64,000 nucleotides of DNA from Argentina anserina. Lineage: Eukaryota > Streptophyta > Magnoliopsida > Rosales > Rosaceae. Below the pieces are notes generated by a model, which did not search any database, was not told where the DNA came from, and worked only from the letters and a program-made list of their open reading frames with translations. The stretch's first letter is position 1; every line of letters begins with the position of its first letter. The stretch covers positions 5,766,001 through 5,830,000 of the forward strand of contig NC_065876.1 of assembly GCF_933775445.1 (NCBI RefSeq). Reading direction: 5' to 3'. Shown piece after piece: positions 34,315 to 46,167 of the stretch. The translations under genes were made by a program, and so were the position numbers.

Positions 34315-37300
34315 AACGATGGCTCACGTGGGTCAAGCCAACTGTTAGAACAAGATGCTCTCTAGAACCGTCTCCCCCTTTCCCCTTTCTTCTACCCTCA
34401 GACCCTTGATTCTCCTTCTCTTTGGCTCCTAAACCTTGATCGCCCCCCAGATTCGTCTCCCTCATCCCTTGACCTGCTCATCCATATCAATTTTGCTTTC
34501 TCTCCTTCTCTACTTCCCGTCACCCCATTTTCGTTGCTCTCTCTGGAACCAAAAGAACTATCACTGAACAGCTACTGTATTTGGCGATTTGATTTTGTAA
34601 TGGACTCTGGTATTTCCGTGGAGGATTTGTATTTGTTTGGGGTCATGTGTCACGGTCTTCTCCGATCGCTGCCGATTCTGATTTTTCCCTTCTTTGATTT
34701 AAACTTCTTTCTGTTGGCGGTGTGGATTTTAATAGTTTACTTGAACTCTGTTAGTTTCCATCACAGTCCAAGGAAACGCGGACGTGATGATGATTCTGAT
34801 GCTTTTATGACCCCTGCAACTGACCCTCCTTCTTTTGAAGATGTTTTATGAAGTGTGTAACCTGGAACTGTAGAGGCTGCATTAAGGATGGCTTCCTTAG
34901 TTCAGCCCTTTTTTTGCAGCAGCTTCTTAATCTGGATGTTTTTTGTATTTTGGACTCTAAGCTTAGTTCAGATGCTGCCAAATCTCTAGTTTCTAATTTA
35001 CCGTTTTCTAGTTTTGATTGTATTTCTTCAAATGGCCAATCTGGCGGTTTAATCTTATGTTGGAATGGGAACAATGTTAATATTAATGTTATTTCTCGTC
35101 ATGATCGTTTCTTTCACTGTCAAATTACTGATCTCCGGACTAACTCTTCTTCTTTTGTTACCTTTGTTTATATGTATCCTCTGAAATCCAATCAAGCTAT
35201 GCTTTGGTCTGAACTGAAAATGTTGAAACCTATTTCTGATGATCCTTGGCTTCTTATGGGTGATTTTAATTGTATTCTTCATTTATGATTCTATTTATGT
35301 AATTCCTAAATGACTGTAATCTGATTTCTCTCCCTGCTTCTGGAAATGAATTTACTTGGTGTAATAATCAAGACCCCCCTCATAGAATTTATGAAAGACT
35401 TGATACAGCTCTTGCCAATTCTGCCAATCTAAACTTATTTCCTGACTTAACTGTAACTAATTTTACCCATATTTCACTCAGATCATGCTCATGTCTTATT
35501 TACTACTGATTCAATCCATAATCATTCTAAGTTTAACAAATCCTTTAAATTTGAAGCTACGTGGCTTGGTCATTAGAATTTTTCTTCTGTTCTAAATATT
35601 GCTGCTTCTAATACTTACTTAGGCTGTCCTTTTCAAAAGTTTAATTCTTATTTACCCATATTTCACTTAGGTCTTATTTACTGCTGATTAGGCAATAAAT
35701 GCCACGTGTCGGGTTTCAATAAGGGAACAGGTAAGGGAATAGAGAAATGGGGATATAAGATTTCATCCCCTTTTATTTCTTGCTTTCAATTCCTTGCTTC
35801 TAAATGGAATAAGTCCACGTTTGGAAAAAAAATTATTAGAAAGAAAGACTTGATGAATCAACTGGCCAGTACTCAATTGAATTATGCCAATTCTCTGAAT
35901 TCTGAATACCTTTCTCAGAACATGCTATTCAAAAAGACTTGGACATAATTGCTAGAGATGAAGAAATTTTCTGGATTCAACGCGCTGGATCAAACTGGAT
36001 CAATTTTGGAGATCGTAATTCCAAACACTTCCAGACTCAAGCTCTCATCCGGAAAAATCGTAAGAAAATTTCTTTTATTAAAGATGATACTGGTCTTATT
36101 ATTACTGAATACTGACCCTTCTAAAATTCTAGACTGCTTCCGTTCTAGTTTTCAAAAAAGATTCACCCCTAGTACAATTCCCAGCAGTAGAACCATTTCT
36201 GATTTTACAAAAATTATTCCCTCTGTTATTTCTGAGGATACCAATAGATCTCTTATTGCTCCAATCTCTGATCTTGAAATTCAAGATGCCATTTTTCAGA
36301 TTGGAGCTCTTAAAGCCCCAGGACCAGATGGTATTCATGCTAAGTTCTATCATACTTTTTGGAATGAGGTTAAGCATCTCATTATTCCTTTTGTTAAAGA
36401 TTTCTTTCTCTCTAATGGCTCTATTTCACAAATTAACAAAACAAATGTTTTTTTAATCCCCAAAACTGATTCTCCTGAAACAGTAGCTCATTTTTAGACC
36501 TATTAGTTTTTGCAATGTTAGTTACAAAATAATCTCTAAAATTATAGTTAATAGACTAAAACCCCTTTTGCCGTTTTGTATTTCTGATACTCAAGGAGCT
36601 TTTGCGCCTGGTAGATCTATTTTTGATAACATTCTAATAGCTCATGAATTTTTTTCTTTATTTCCTCAGAAACGCAGAAAGACTCAATACATGGCTCTGA
36701 AAATTGATCTTGAGGAGAAAGCCTACGATTTTATGAATTGGAACTATGTTCAGAATTGTTTGTTAGCTTTTGGTTTTCATCCCAATTGGATGAATCTAAT
36801 AGTTAACTGTATCTCCTCAGTTTCTTTCTCTATTCTTGTCAAGGGTAAGCCTACTGAGCATTTTACTCCTCTTCGTGGCCTCTGACAGGAAGATCCTCTC
36901 TCTCCCTACTTGTTTATTCTTTGTCTTGAACCCTTAGTTAAACACCTTAATAAGGCTGCTTACAATTCTTTTTCTCAAATAGGCATTTTACCTTCTCCTA
37001 GGAGTACTAGGATCTCCAATTTATTCTTTGCTGATGACTGTCTCCTTTTTTCCAAAGCAACCTCGCTAGCTGCTAAAAAACTGAATACTATTCTCAATAA
37101 CTTTTCCCTTGCTTCTGGCCAGCAAATAAAATTTTCTAAATCAACTGCCTATTTTTCTGCTAATGTTCCTAATTGCTCTAGGAATATACTTGGTCAAATT
37201 TTGAATATTCCTCATAAAGCTTGTATTGGCCGCTATTTAGGAATTAATAACATTATTCTCTGGAAAGATCCCTTAAATGCAAAAGACATTGTTCTAAAGA

Positions 37301-37818
37301 CTCAGAAAAAGCTTGCTGGTTGGAAAGCAAATTGTCTGTCTAGAGCTGGCAGTTTGATTCTCCTTAAGTAATATTTTTGGTATGCCTAATCATCTTTTTT
37401 CTTGCTTTAAATGTCCTCCCTCTCTTACGAAACAGCTAGATGCTTGTGCTAGAAATTTTTTCTGGGGTTCTCCTAATTCCCATCCTGTTGCTTGGTCTGC
37501 TGTTTGTTCTTCTAAATCGAAAGGTGGTCTGGGTATAAGACCTTTTAATCACTTTAACTCTGCTACTCTTGGTTGGAAGGATTTGACTGATCCTAATAAT
37601 CTCTGGGTGAAAATTGTTGAGGCTAAATATTTATCTAAAGATTCTTTTTTTGAAGCAAAAAAAATCTACCAAAAGTTCTGCTGCTTGGAAAGGTATTCTG
37701 GACAACCGGGAACTGATTAAAGCTGGAATGCGTTGGATTGTAAGTAATGGGAAGAACATAAATTTCTGGCTTTTTAACTGGTGTTTTCCTTTTCCTCTTT
37801 TGAATCTAGTTCCTGAAT

Positions 37819-40771
37819 ACCTGTGTAATAACCCCAATTTTTCAAAACGATATTTGATTTGAAGTAAATTCTATAAAGTTTTGAAATTCATTTAAATCGA
37901 ATTTGATTTGTTTGCAAACGTTACGAAACGGAAACGGAAGCGTTCCGAGAACGTTTAATAAGAAAACGTTACGTTTCCGAACGAATTTATCGACTTTTAT
38001 TCCGTCGCTCGGTTTCAAAAAACTTCCTTCACGAAAGTTGTAGAGCTCGTCGATACGAGTTCGTGGATATGTGACGCGTTCGAAACGGACATCGTACGTA
38101 AAAGTTATTCACGTCGGAAGTTAGTTTCCGATTTGGAAACTAGTATAAAAAGGAATTTTTCTTACTAGGGTTTCCATAACAGGAAACCCCTCAGTTTCTC
38201 TCCGTCTCCCTCTCACTTTCTCTCTCTCTCACCCGACCCTCTCTTCCTCCCTCCCTGCCGAATCGCTCCCTCCCCGATCACCACCCTCGGACCTTCGTGG
38301 CTTGCACCGCCACTCTCTACGGCCTTGCGAGCTCCCCCGCAAACGACCCCGAGTCCTCCGCACCGTGCCTCGCCGCCACGAGCTTCGACCAGAACCAAGC
38401 TCGGAGCTTACCGCCGCTCCTCGCATCGTCACCGACGAAGATAGGGCACGAGGACTAGCTCGCTGTCGCCGCTTCTCCTACTCCACCTGCGTCCAAGCAA
38501 GGCGCGGATCGAAGCACCATCACGCCCTCGGCTCGATTCGACTCCGCCGTGCTCACGAGCCTCTCCGGTGGTCCACACGGCATCGCTGCACCCCCACAAG
38601 GTAAGGGTTCGATTGATAGATCGATTGATGTGCTTGATTGTTGAATCGGAGATTGTTTTGGGAGAAATCGAAGGAGGAGGAGATTTAGGGTTACCGCCGC
38701 CTAGAGGCGGCGCGTGGGAGCGAGTAGGGTAGCGTAGGAGGGATCTGAAGTTGTAGGAAGGAAGAGGAGAAGGAGGAGAAGGGATTGGACCCGGCGGTGG
38801 CGTGATACGCGCCGTTGGGGGTGTCGGCGCGTGGGCCCCACGCGCGGCCGGCCGGAGGTGGCGCGTGTGCCACACGCGCCGCCGTGTGAGGCGGTGGGAA
38901 CAGTTTTAACAGAAGGGCATTTTGGTAATTTACTGTGTACGGTAAATGTGAATTTAATTTTTATTTACTACGGTAAATGTAAATATAAATTACTTTCAGT
39001 AAATGTAAAAAGTAATTTTGTGAAAGGGTAATTTAGTAAATTTTAATTACTGAATTTGTATTTACATTTAAATCGTACGTATACGTACAGAAATACGTAT
39101 TAATATTTATACGAACAGAAATACGTATTAATATTTATACGTACAGAAATACGTATATAATATTTATACGTACAGAAATACGTATTAATATTTATACGTA
39201 CATGAATACGTAGTAATATTTATACGTACAGAAATACGTAGTAATATTTATACGTACAGAAAAACGTATTAATTGCATATTTGTACAGTATCCGGGAATA
39301 GTAATAGTGAATAGTACCACTGAACAGTAACTTCGTAAAACCGAAAATTGCTGAACAGTAACCGATTATTACTGTTTCGGCATTTAAAGGTTACGAAACG
39401 ATTCTAAATTCTTTTCTTATCTTTTCAAGGTGATCGTTAAACCGAGGAAAGGAATTATCATCGGAATTGTGGAATTACGCTCGAGTCGTTAAGGTGAGTA
39501 AAATCTCACTGAATTACGAATCTACCCTCGTGGTGATTCAACATTTTTGTAAGTGTGTTTATCAAATGAATTACAACATGTATATAATTTAGTGGACTAC
39601 ATATATACAGTATAATGGTAATAAGTACATATATATATATAGTTCATTAAATTACGTACTGTTATTAATTCATTTAAAAATAGTCATCTCGATGACAGAA
39701 GTTTGTGAATTGAGCATGTGTGGTGAAATATGACATGTATAAGATATAGTGGACTATATATATATTGTATAAATGGTAATTAAGTACGAATATATATAGT
39801 TTGCTATATAATATACTGTTATGATTTTATTGTGATTCTATTGAGCATGTGATTTGAATTGTACAATATGATGTGAGATTATTGTACGTGATTTTTAACA
39901 TTGAGATTGTTAAAATGTGAATTGTCTTCGGACCTGATTTTTGGTACAATATGATGTGAGATTATTGTACGTGTTTGGCAAGTCGAAACCTAGCCTTTGG
40001 CCGGGCGAAAGTTACGATACAGTTAGAGCTCTAGTCTGTCTGCCATAGTACTGCATGTGAGGTAACGGGTGGTTATCTGCTCATGGGTACTCAGTTTATT
40101 TTGGATGTTGGGTAGCGGGTGGCTATCCAATATCAGCGGTGTATTACGAGAGGGGTAACAGATGTGTACCAGCGTTCTTGGTACCCGTATTATAAATGCA
40201 TTGGGTAACCAGAAGGGTTACTTAATTTTCTCATGAGCGTTTCTTTTCATATTTCTTTGGAACAACCAGATGGGCTGTCCATTGACTCATGAGGGCATTT
40301 ATATTTGTTGTTTTGTGATCTTTCGTATATTTTGATATGCGAATTATATTTTGATTTTACTCATACGAGCTATAAGCTTACCGGGTTTGTGTTTACAATC
40401 CCGGTGCACCAATTCGATGGTGTAGGGGATAATTCCGCAGGTGCAGATTAGTGGAGGTTGAGTGACGACTACAGAGGCTCGAAGTCGTTCGGATCCTACT
40501 TGTGGTGAGATTTTAGCATGGATTCGTGTGTGAGGATTTGTGTAATTTCATTTGTGAGATTTGTGAGTGATTTGTGAGGATTATTACATTTCCATTTTGT
40601 GTATGGATTATAATTTGGGTTGTAATAATTGGTTGTCTGAGTTGTATTGAGAACTCAGAATTGATCCGCTGTTACACTTTAATGATTTCGATTTATTTGA
40701 GATTATTTTGTGTTTAACGACTTTAGAATTTCAAGTTTTTAAGCTCGAAATTTTGGGGTCGTTACAACCTG
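37819..40771 (+). mobile_element. Long solo LTR, copy B (2,943 bp), inside the LINE
   Basis: Spans 37824-40766, with TGTAATAACCCC at the start, GGGGTCGTTACA at the end and ACCTG at 37819-37823 and 40767-40771. LINE coding sequence resumes across the junction, so the borders are exact. TATAAAA is at 38144. The 38220-38900 block is GC-rich, has no match in copy A and contains a donor-like CAAG|GTAAGG at 38600. A roughly 28 bp unit with TTTATACGTACAGAAATACG recurs about seven times at 39075-39272. The 3' half aligns with copy A, including GGCAAGTCG.AACCTAGCC. Confidence 0.88.
39075..39272. repeat. Tandem array, about 28 bp unit, in LTR copy B
   Basis: Seven imperfect copies of a unit containing ATTTATACGTACAGAAATAC and GTATTAAT. 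Copy A has no equivalent array, so it arose after the two LTRs diverged or was lost in A. Confidence 0.85.
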
Positions 40772-42461
40772 AGATCTCAACTGAATCTTAATCAGTCAAG
40801 TCCCTGACTTTATTCTGAATGGCCAGTGGCATCTGAACAATGTTATGCAATTCCTTGATGCTGATACGATAAACCATATTTTAGCAGTCCCTATTCCTTT
40901 TTCTTCTACTACTGATCATTTTGTTTGGGGTCATTCTAGTAATGGTCATTTCTCTATTAAGTCAGCTGCTAATCTCATTCATTCTAATTTAGTCTCTCAT
41001 TCTGCCACTCCAACCATTATGAAAATGTGGAAAACTCCAGTCCCTCCAAAAGTCAAGCTCCTTGCCTGGTAATTGTTGAGAGGTCGTCTTTTGACGAGAT
41101 ATCAAATTTTTACAAATGCCTCTATTGACAGATCTTGTTCTCTTTGTCATTTTAGTAAAGGAAAACACTGCAAGCAATATTAATACCAATGACATCCATT
41201 CTGTTAATAATTGGTTAAAGTCTATTACAATTTACAAACAATCCCTCCTCTTTTTCTAAAAGTCTTATCATTCTCTACCACATTTGGAAAGCTAGGAATT
41301 TTAAAGTTTTTAGAGATATTGACCCAGTGGTTACTAAAACGGTTTTTTCTGCAGCTTACATGTTTAGATCTTACTATAGTATCCAAAATTCTGATTCAAT
41401 TTCAGGAATGGCTTCAAATAATCTAATTGTTTGGCAAAAGTCCTCTGCTGATCATATCCAACTGAACTTTGATGGTTCTGTATCCCTGATGGCCTAGCTG
41501 ATGGTCTACCTGCTGCTGGTTTTATCCTTCGTAATTCAAGTGGTGCTCGTCTTCTTGCTTCTTCAAAATCTCATGGAAGATCTACTATAATTGTGGCTGA
41601 AGCAGCAGCTCTTCGTGCGGGTCTCTTAGCAGCCTTACTTCATGGTCACTTACAAATTTCAGTCGAAGGAGATTCCAAAATCCTCATTGACTCCATCAAC
41701 AACTCTTGTGCAACTCCCTGGAAGATTCATTCTCTAGTTTCATATATCAAGTGGCTTGCTTCTCAATTTAACCAAATCTTCTTCAAACATATTTGGCGTG
41801 AGGCTAATTTTGCTGCAGATGCAGTTGTAGATCCAGGACATTCTCTACGCCTCGCTAGCTGGAGCTCTAATTTTCCGAATGATATTACAGAGGCAATCTC
41901 ATTTGATATGTCTGGTGTAGGTTGTAAATTTGTAATAGGGGCTTTAAGCTCTAATGTTTGTTTTTCTTCTTTTTACTATCGAAAAAAAACGATGGCTCAC
42001 GTGCCTCTGCTAGTGTCTGCACTCCGCTGGAGCACATAATACACTCTCGTCGGTCATATCATGAAGGAAGAACCGACATTCTCGATCAGCAAATTGTTTA
42101 GTCTTTGCTTTAAGGGCTCTATAACCCTCTTCTTAAAAAATTTAAAAAAAGAGCTCTATATATAACCCATGTGGATCCCTGAGATTTAACTTGATCGGTC
42201 TCCCTTCGAAGGCATTGATGATGAGGGCATGTTAACTTAACAGAGGGAGGGCCCTTGAGATTCTTAAAGCCTCACTCGAATAATTGAAATATGGCCTTAT
42301 ATGAAACTTGTGTTTTATTTGCATAATCTTTTTGGGTGACTCCTACCTATATATATGTTAAGTCAAACCTAGGTTTGGTGCAAGCGACTAAAACGGTCGC
42401 CTAAATTAACCTTTCGGCCAACTTGGAAGTGCATCAAAATGTTTTGAGCAATACCTAGTCA

Positions 42462-42649
42462 CGGCTTACTAGTGCCGGATCCAAGGTTTAAAACTTAGGT
42501 GAGCGGAAAAAAATTTAGGTAAGTGAGTCACTAGCTCACTGGGTCTGCTCTTTTTAGTTACCGGGCTTTTTTTTTTCAATGTAGGCTTTTTGAAACCTAC
42601 CGGGCTGGAGCTGGGCTTGCTTCTATGTAAATCCGCCACTGCGGCTTAC
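42462..42649. mobile_element. Small hAT-type MITE (172 bp)
   Basis: The body 42470-42641 runs TAGTGCCGGATCC to ATCCGCCACTG, forming imperfect terminal inverted repeats. CGGCTTAC is perfectly duplicated at 42462-42469 and 42642-42649. It is related to the element at 33210-33398. The 8-base duplication supports hAT. Confidence 0.75.
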
Positions 42650-42780
42650 AATCACAGTAAGTACACGAAAGGTGCATTTTGAAGGATATATCGATCGGTG
42701 GTCTGAAACGATCGCCTTCCCTTGCAACCGGTGCATGCTGGAGGATATCGATAGGTGTCCAAGATGGTCGCCTTGCTTTG

Positions 42781-43180
42781 TGTCATTGGCCGACTTTTGT
42801 AGAGCACAAGCAGACCGTGCGGCACTTACTCTATCTTCGTCATCATGTCCTCCCCCCTCGGGAGCTCTTGTTTTTTCTAGGGCCGTAACTCGGTCCTTCA
42901 GCTTTTCAAGTTCCTTCTTAGGCTCTGCTCCTCCCCTGGGAGCTTCTGCCTTCTCTAAGGCCGCAACTCGGTCCCTTAACTCCTCAAGGTCCTCCACTCG
43001 TCTCGCCAACTTCTCTAGATCGACACGATCCAACAAGGAGGTAATATCAATCAATCTATCAGGGACTCCCGCAAGTTCACAGAGTTGTTGATCATAGAAA
43101 TCGAACCGTTGCGCGTTCGTCATGCTTCCCACCATCGTATGAGTCTTAAGCACAGCCGGCAAGCCGGCTCTAATACCAGC
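42781..43180 (-). mobile_element. Internally deleted LTR retrotransposon: gag-like fragment with primer-binding site
   Basis: On the minus strand GCTGGTATTAGAGCC at about 43167-43181 matches the initiator-tRNA-Met primer-binding site found just after 5' LTRs. The frame that follows, from MVGSMTNAQRFDFYDQ, is a coiled-coil-rich gag-like N-terminus with heptad stretches such as ELRDRVAALEKA and KLKDRVTALEK. It then jumps into a 50-base match of the LTR 3' end (42781-42832 against 43181-43231). So the element lost everything between gag and the last part of its 3' LTR. Gypsy versus copia cannot be decided. Confidence 0.65.
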
Positions 43181-44200
43181 TGTCACGGGCTGACTTTTAT
43201 AGAGCACAAGTGGACCGTGCGGCACTTACTAATCGATGAACGAGTAGCAAGTAAGCCAAGTGAGTACCTTGCAAGGGACAATGGAAACCACACGATATTA
43301 GTATAGTGTTAGCGGCAAGCAAGAACACAGTTTATATAGTTGTTGGGCAATCTCATGAACAATTGAATAGGCAACAAGAATGATCTCACGGGGCGCAGAT
43401 AATTGAATAATTCCTCTCTTTATTGATGGTAAGACGTTAAGGGAGGCGCAAGTACATGTGCTTACCTATACTAGTTCCGTAGGCCAACCGTCGCCACCTA
43501 GGAACCCCTCTCTATAATAACATATTTTACAAAACTAGACTTGGCAGGGGAAAACATAAAACCTTCCCACCATGAACCTACTTAATAAAGTAAATTACAT
43601 AAAATATAAGTAACAGCGCTTGCAAACCACTCTCTGTTTGCAAAGATGATTATTTGCAGAAGCCCACGCGCAGCTGTCTTCCTCCCTCCTCCGTGTTCTT
43701 CACTTCTTCACCTCTTCTCTTTATATTTTCCAGAAAAATCACAATCAAGGAATGATAAAATCAAAACCCAATAATCGAATTGATTCGTTGAAATCCGAAA
43801 TTGAACAAAACTGATTTTTCTGCATACAAACCAGAAAGGAACAATATTGACTTGATGAAACCCAGATCTAGATTCAACCCATAAATCCATAATCAAAATG
43901 CAAATGAACCACCTTTTGATAATTGAAACACACGCTATTCTAGTTGTTGTGTGGCTCTCATTCATGAGAGATGACTATTGCTTCCAGTAATAACAGATCG
44001 GTGATGGCAACAAACCATTTGCCAGAAAAAATAAAGAAGAGAAGGTTGGGCTTGGAATCAACAGATGAAAACCTTAAAACCATCTATCCTCTTTTGATTT
44101 GCTTCGATTCAACAAAAACCCCAAAAGAATAATCGAGGGTTGGCCATCGGAATTCAACCTCTCTCTTACATTTTTCTGTTTTTTTTAAGATAGTCCCCAC
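43181..44200 (-). mobile_element. 5' LTR of the deleted retrotransposon, outer border uncertain
   Basis: The inner border TGTCACGGGC (plus strand) abuts the primer-binding site. A TATAAAG box on the minus strand near 43725 suggests transcription towards lower coordinates. The outer border and target duplication were not found; 44200 is an estimate where the sequence character changes. Confidence 0.4.
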
Positions 44201-44504
44201 TCGCCTGACTAACAGACCTCGAACGAATAATTAACACTAATTCAAGAAGTTAGTCCACGTGTATAGATGAACGGTCTAGATTTGCTGGTGTGCGTACTCG
44301 ACAGTGCGTTGAATCCGTTTCCCTTTTTGCCACATTTCAAACAGAAGTACGCAGCTTCGTCAACCACAAATCTTCACATTTTCTTCCCGCTTTTGATAAA
44401 TTTTTGACGAGACTAATCAGCTTTTAGTTAATTTGAACATAGCTTTGGTGTTGGACTATTGGTACATTCTGATCACCTTTCCCTTTCTTGGTGGACGAGA
44501 CAGT

Positions 44505-44542
44505 CAACCTTCCCTTTTTTTTTTGGTCAAGACAACCTTCCC
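44505..44542 (-). mobile_element. Micro-retroposition scar, minus orientation
   Basis: CAACCTTCCC at 44505-44514 and 44533-44542 flanks ten T followed by GGTCAAGA. On the minus strand the insert reads TCTTGACC plus an A-run, similar to the TTCGACCC-A insert at 8901. The 10 bp repeat is short. Confidence 0.4.
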
Positions 44543-45236
44543 ATATTATCATTGGGAATAGCCGGAAGCAGGAACTTTTTCAAAATTTAGGACGGGAGCC
44601 GGGAAGAAGGTTTCGATTAGTATTGTCGACACTTCTAAATATCATCATGTTAGAAGACTTATATGATTTCTTTCTTCCATGAACCAAACTTCAAGAAATC
44701 TCGATCATTCCCTTGAAAACTTCCAAAGGGTTTCATTTCATAATCAAACCGTTATAGAGACAGTGGTTTTCCCATCTTAAAAGAAGCATGCATAGTGTTT
44801 AAACCTAATTTCCTACATGCACCAACCAATGATCAAACAAATTTTGCTGGTCAATAAATCAAAGTCGTCATTAATCATTATGATTCTATTATATTAACCC
44901 TAGCTAGCTCACTCGAATAAACACATCCAAAGAATAATATGTTTGGGTTATTACACCCTCCTCCATTGGCCCCAGAAGCCATAGTCTTTATATGAGGGTC
45001 AAGATCGAAAAAGGGATACTTAATTAGTTTAGAAATACCTTTGAAAAAGAAAATAAGTACGAGACAGTGAGCTCGAGATTGACATACATGCGTGCCTCAG
45101 AATTGAAATTGAAACCCTAGTCTTATCTAGATCGACGAGGAAGAATGGTTCGGAAGTGATGGGGAGTTTTGGAGTTGGAACAAGAAAGAATAGCACGAAA
45201 AACATAAGTCACTCTCAAGGCCCCGCCAACTGAGAG

Positions 45237-45952
45237 GGGTTATACAGTGTTCTAAATATCGGGATATATCGGGGATATATCGGCGATATATCGGTGATAT
45301 TTAGAAACCGATAGGATAAATGTCATATCGCCTTAATATATCGGTCAACTCAAAATATCGGGTCAACATGCGATATATCGGTGATCTATTGGGATATATC
45401 GGTGGATTTTTTTTCGTTTGACTTTTTTTTTGGTGGACTTTTTTTTCCGTGGATTTTTTTTTTCGGAGACTTTTTTTTCGATGATTTTTTTCGATAATTT
45501 TTTTTCGTTGACTTTTTTTTTGGTGACTTTTTTTCTTGTTACTTTTTTTTCGGTGATTTTTTTTAAGGAGACGATGTCGTTTTGAGGAATTCCAACGCAA
45601 ATAGACAGAAGATTATTTTCTCTCAGAAGATGAGGATGAAGATAATGGAGAAGATGATTTTGACTTTGATTCTGATGATGAGAGAGTTTATAATGCATGA
45701 ATGCATAATCAATATCTCAATCTATCTTTTGTGCACCTATTTTTGTTCAATTAGTACTTAGTAGTTAATATTATTTGGTATATTTTGAATATTTTGAAGT
45801 ATATGTTTATAAATATATTAAATTAAAATTAAAAATTAACAAAAACGATAAATCTGATATAATCCGATATATCTCGATATATCCCCGTTATATCCTTATT
45901 TTCTAAAACCGATACGATGCCGATAACCGATATTTAGACCATTGGGGTTATA
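45237..45952. mobile_element. hAT-type non-autonomous element (700 bp)
   Basis: Spans 45245-45944, starting CAGTGTTCTAAATATCGG, and the other end reads inwards CAATGGTCTAAATATCGG. The 8-base duplication GGGTTATA lies at 45237-45244 and 45945-45952. Outer parts are made of GATATATCGG variants. A middle stretch alternates T-runs with GACTT/GGTG. A frame at 45623-45700 encodes an acidic tail (SEDEDEDNGEDDFDFDSDDE) and may be the last trace of a transposase. The long Lys-rich minus-strand frames are translations of T-runs and are not genes. Confidence 0.82.
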
Positions 45953-45963
45953 ACCTCGCCCTA

Positions 45964-46087
<124 letters not shown>

Positions 46088-46129
46088 TTCTAGCTCACCC
46101 CTCAAAATGTTTGAAAAGTTTGCAATTTA

Positions 46130-46130
<1 letters not shown>

Positions 46131-46167
<37 letters not shown>
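46131..46167. repeat. Compound (GT)n(AT)n microsatellite
   Basis: GT dinucleotides run directly into TA/AT dinucleotides. Confidence 0.9.

Larger units (their letters stand above)
34315..42003 (+). mobile_element. L1-type LINE with RNase H, degenerate, split by a solo LTR
   Basis: The target duplication AACGATGGCTCACGTG lies at 34315-34330, and the same bases are at 41988-42003 directly after TATCGAAAAAAA. Apart from the LTR at 37824-40766 the LINE is about 4.7 kb. The end of ORF1 (basic PRKRGRDD) overlaps ORF2 in ATGA at 34848. ORF2 shows an AP endonuclease (WNCRG, GGLILCWNG, LLMGDFN), reverse transcriptase (APGPDGIHAKFY, FAPGRSIFDN, FADDCLLF), a zinc-finger-like RVT region (PVAWSAVCSSKSKGGLGIR) and RNase H (GDSKILIDSIN, WREANFAADA). 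Frameshifts and stops, such as TGA at 36882, interrupt it, so it is dead. ORF1 is mostly missing. Confidence 0.93.
34848..42039 (+). pseudogene. LINE ORF2 polyprotein remnant (endonuclease, RT, RNase H)
   Basis: Pieces follow in order: endonuclease 34848-35285, RT from about 35950 to 37370 in several frames, RVT zinc-binding region 37382-37720, interruption by the solo LTR, connection region 40845-41072 and RNase H 41470-41850. The RT catalytic FADD is intact, but the first catalytic block reads IDLEEKAYD with an extra residue against the usual DLxKAYD. A partial repeat of TTTACCCATATTTCACT at 35461 and 35648 suggests an internal rearrangement after the endonuclease. The last open frame runs on past the polyA into flanking DNA, so its end is not meaningful. 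Confidence 0.85.

Noticed and set aside
38302..38875. Arg/Pro-rich frames in the GC-rich block of LTR copy B
   Set aside because: Overlapping frames on both strands, as expected in GC-rich non-coding DNA. No known domain.
45301..45698. Lys-rich minus-strand frames in the hAT element
   Set aside because: They translate T-runs separated by GACTT and GGTG. No domain is present and the DNA is low complexity.
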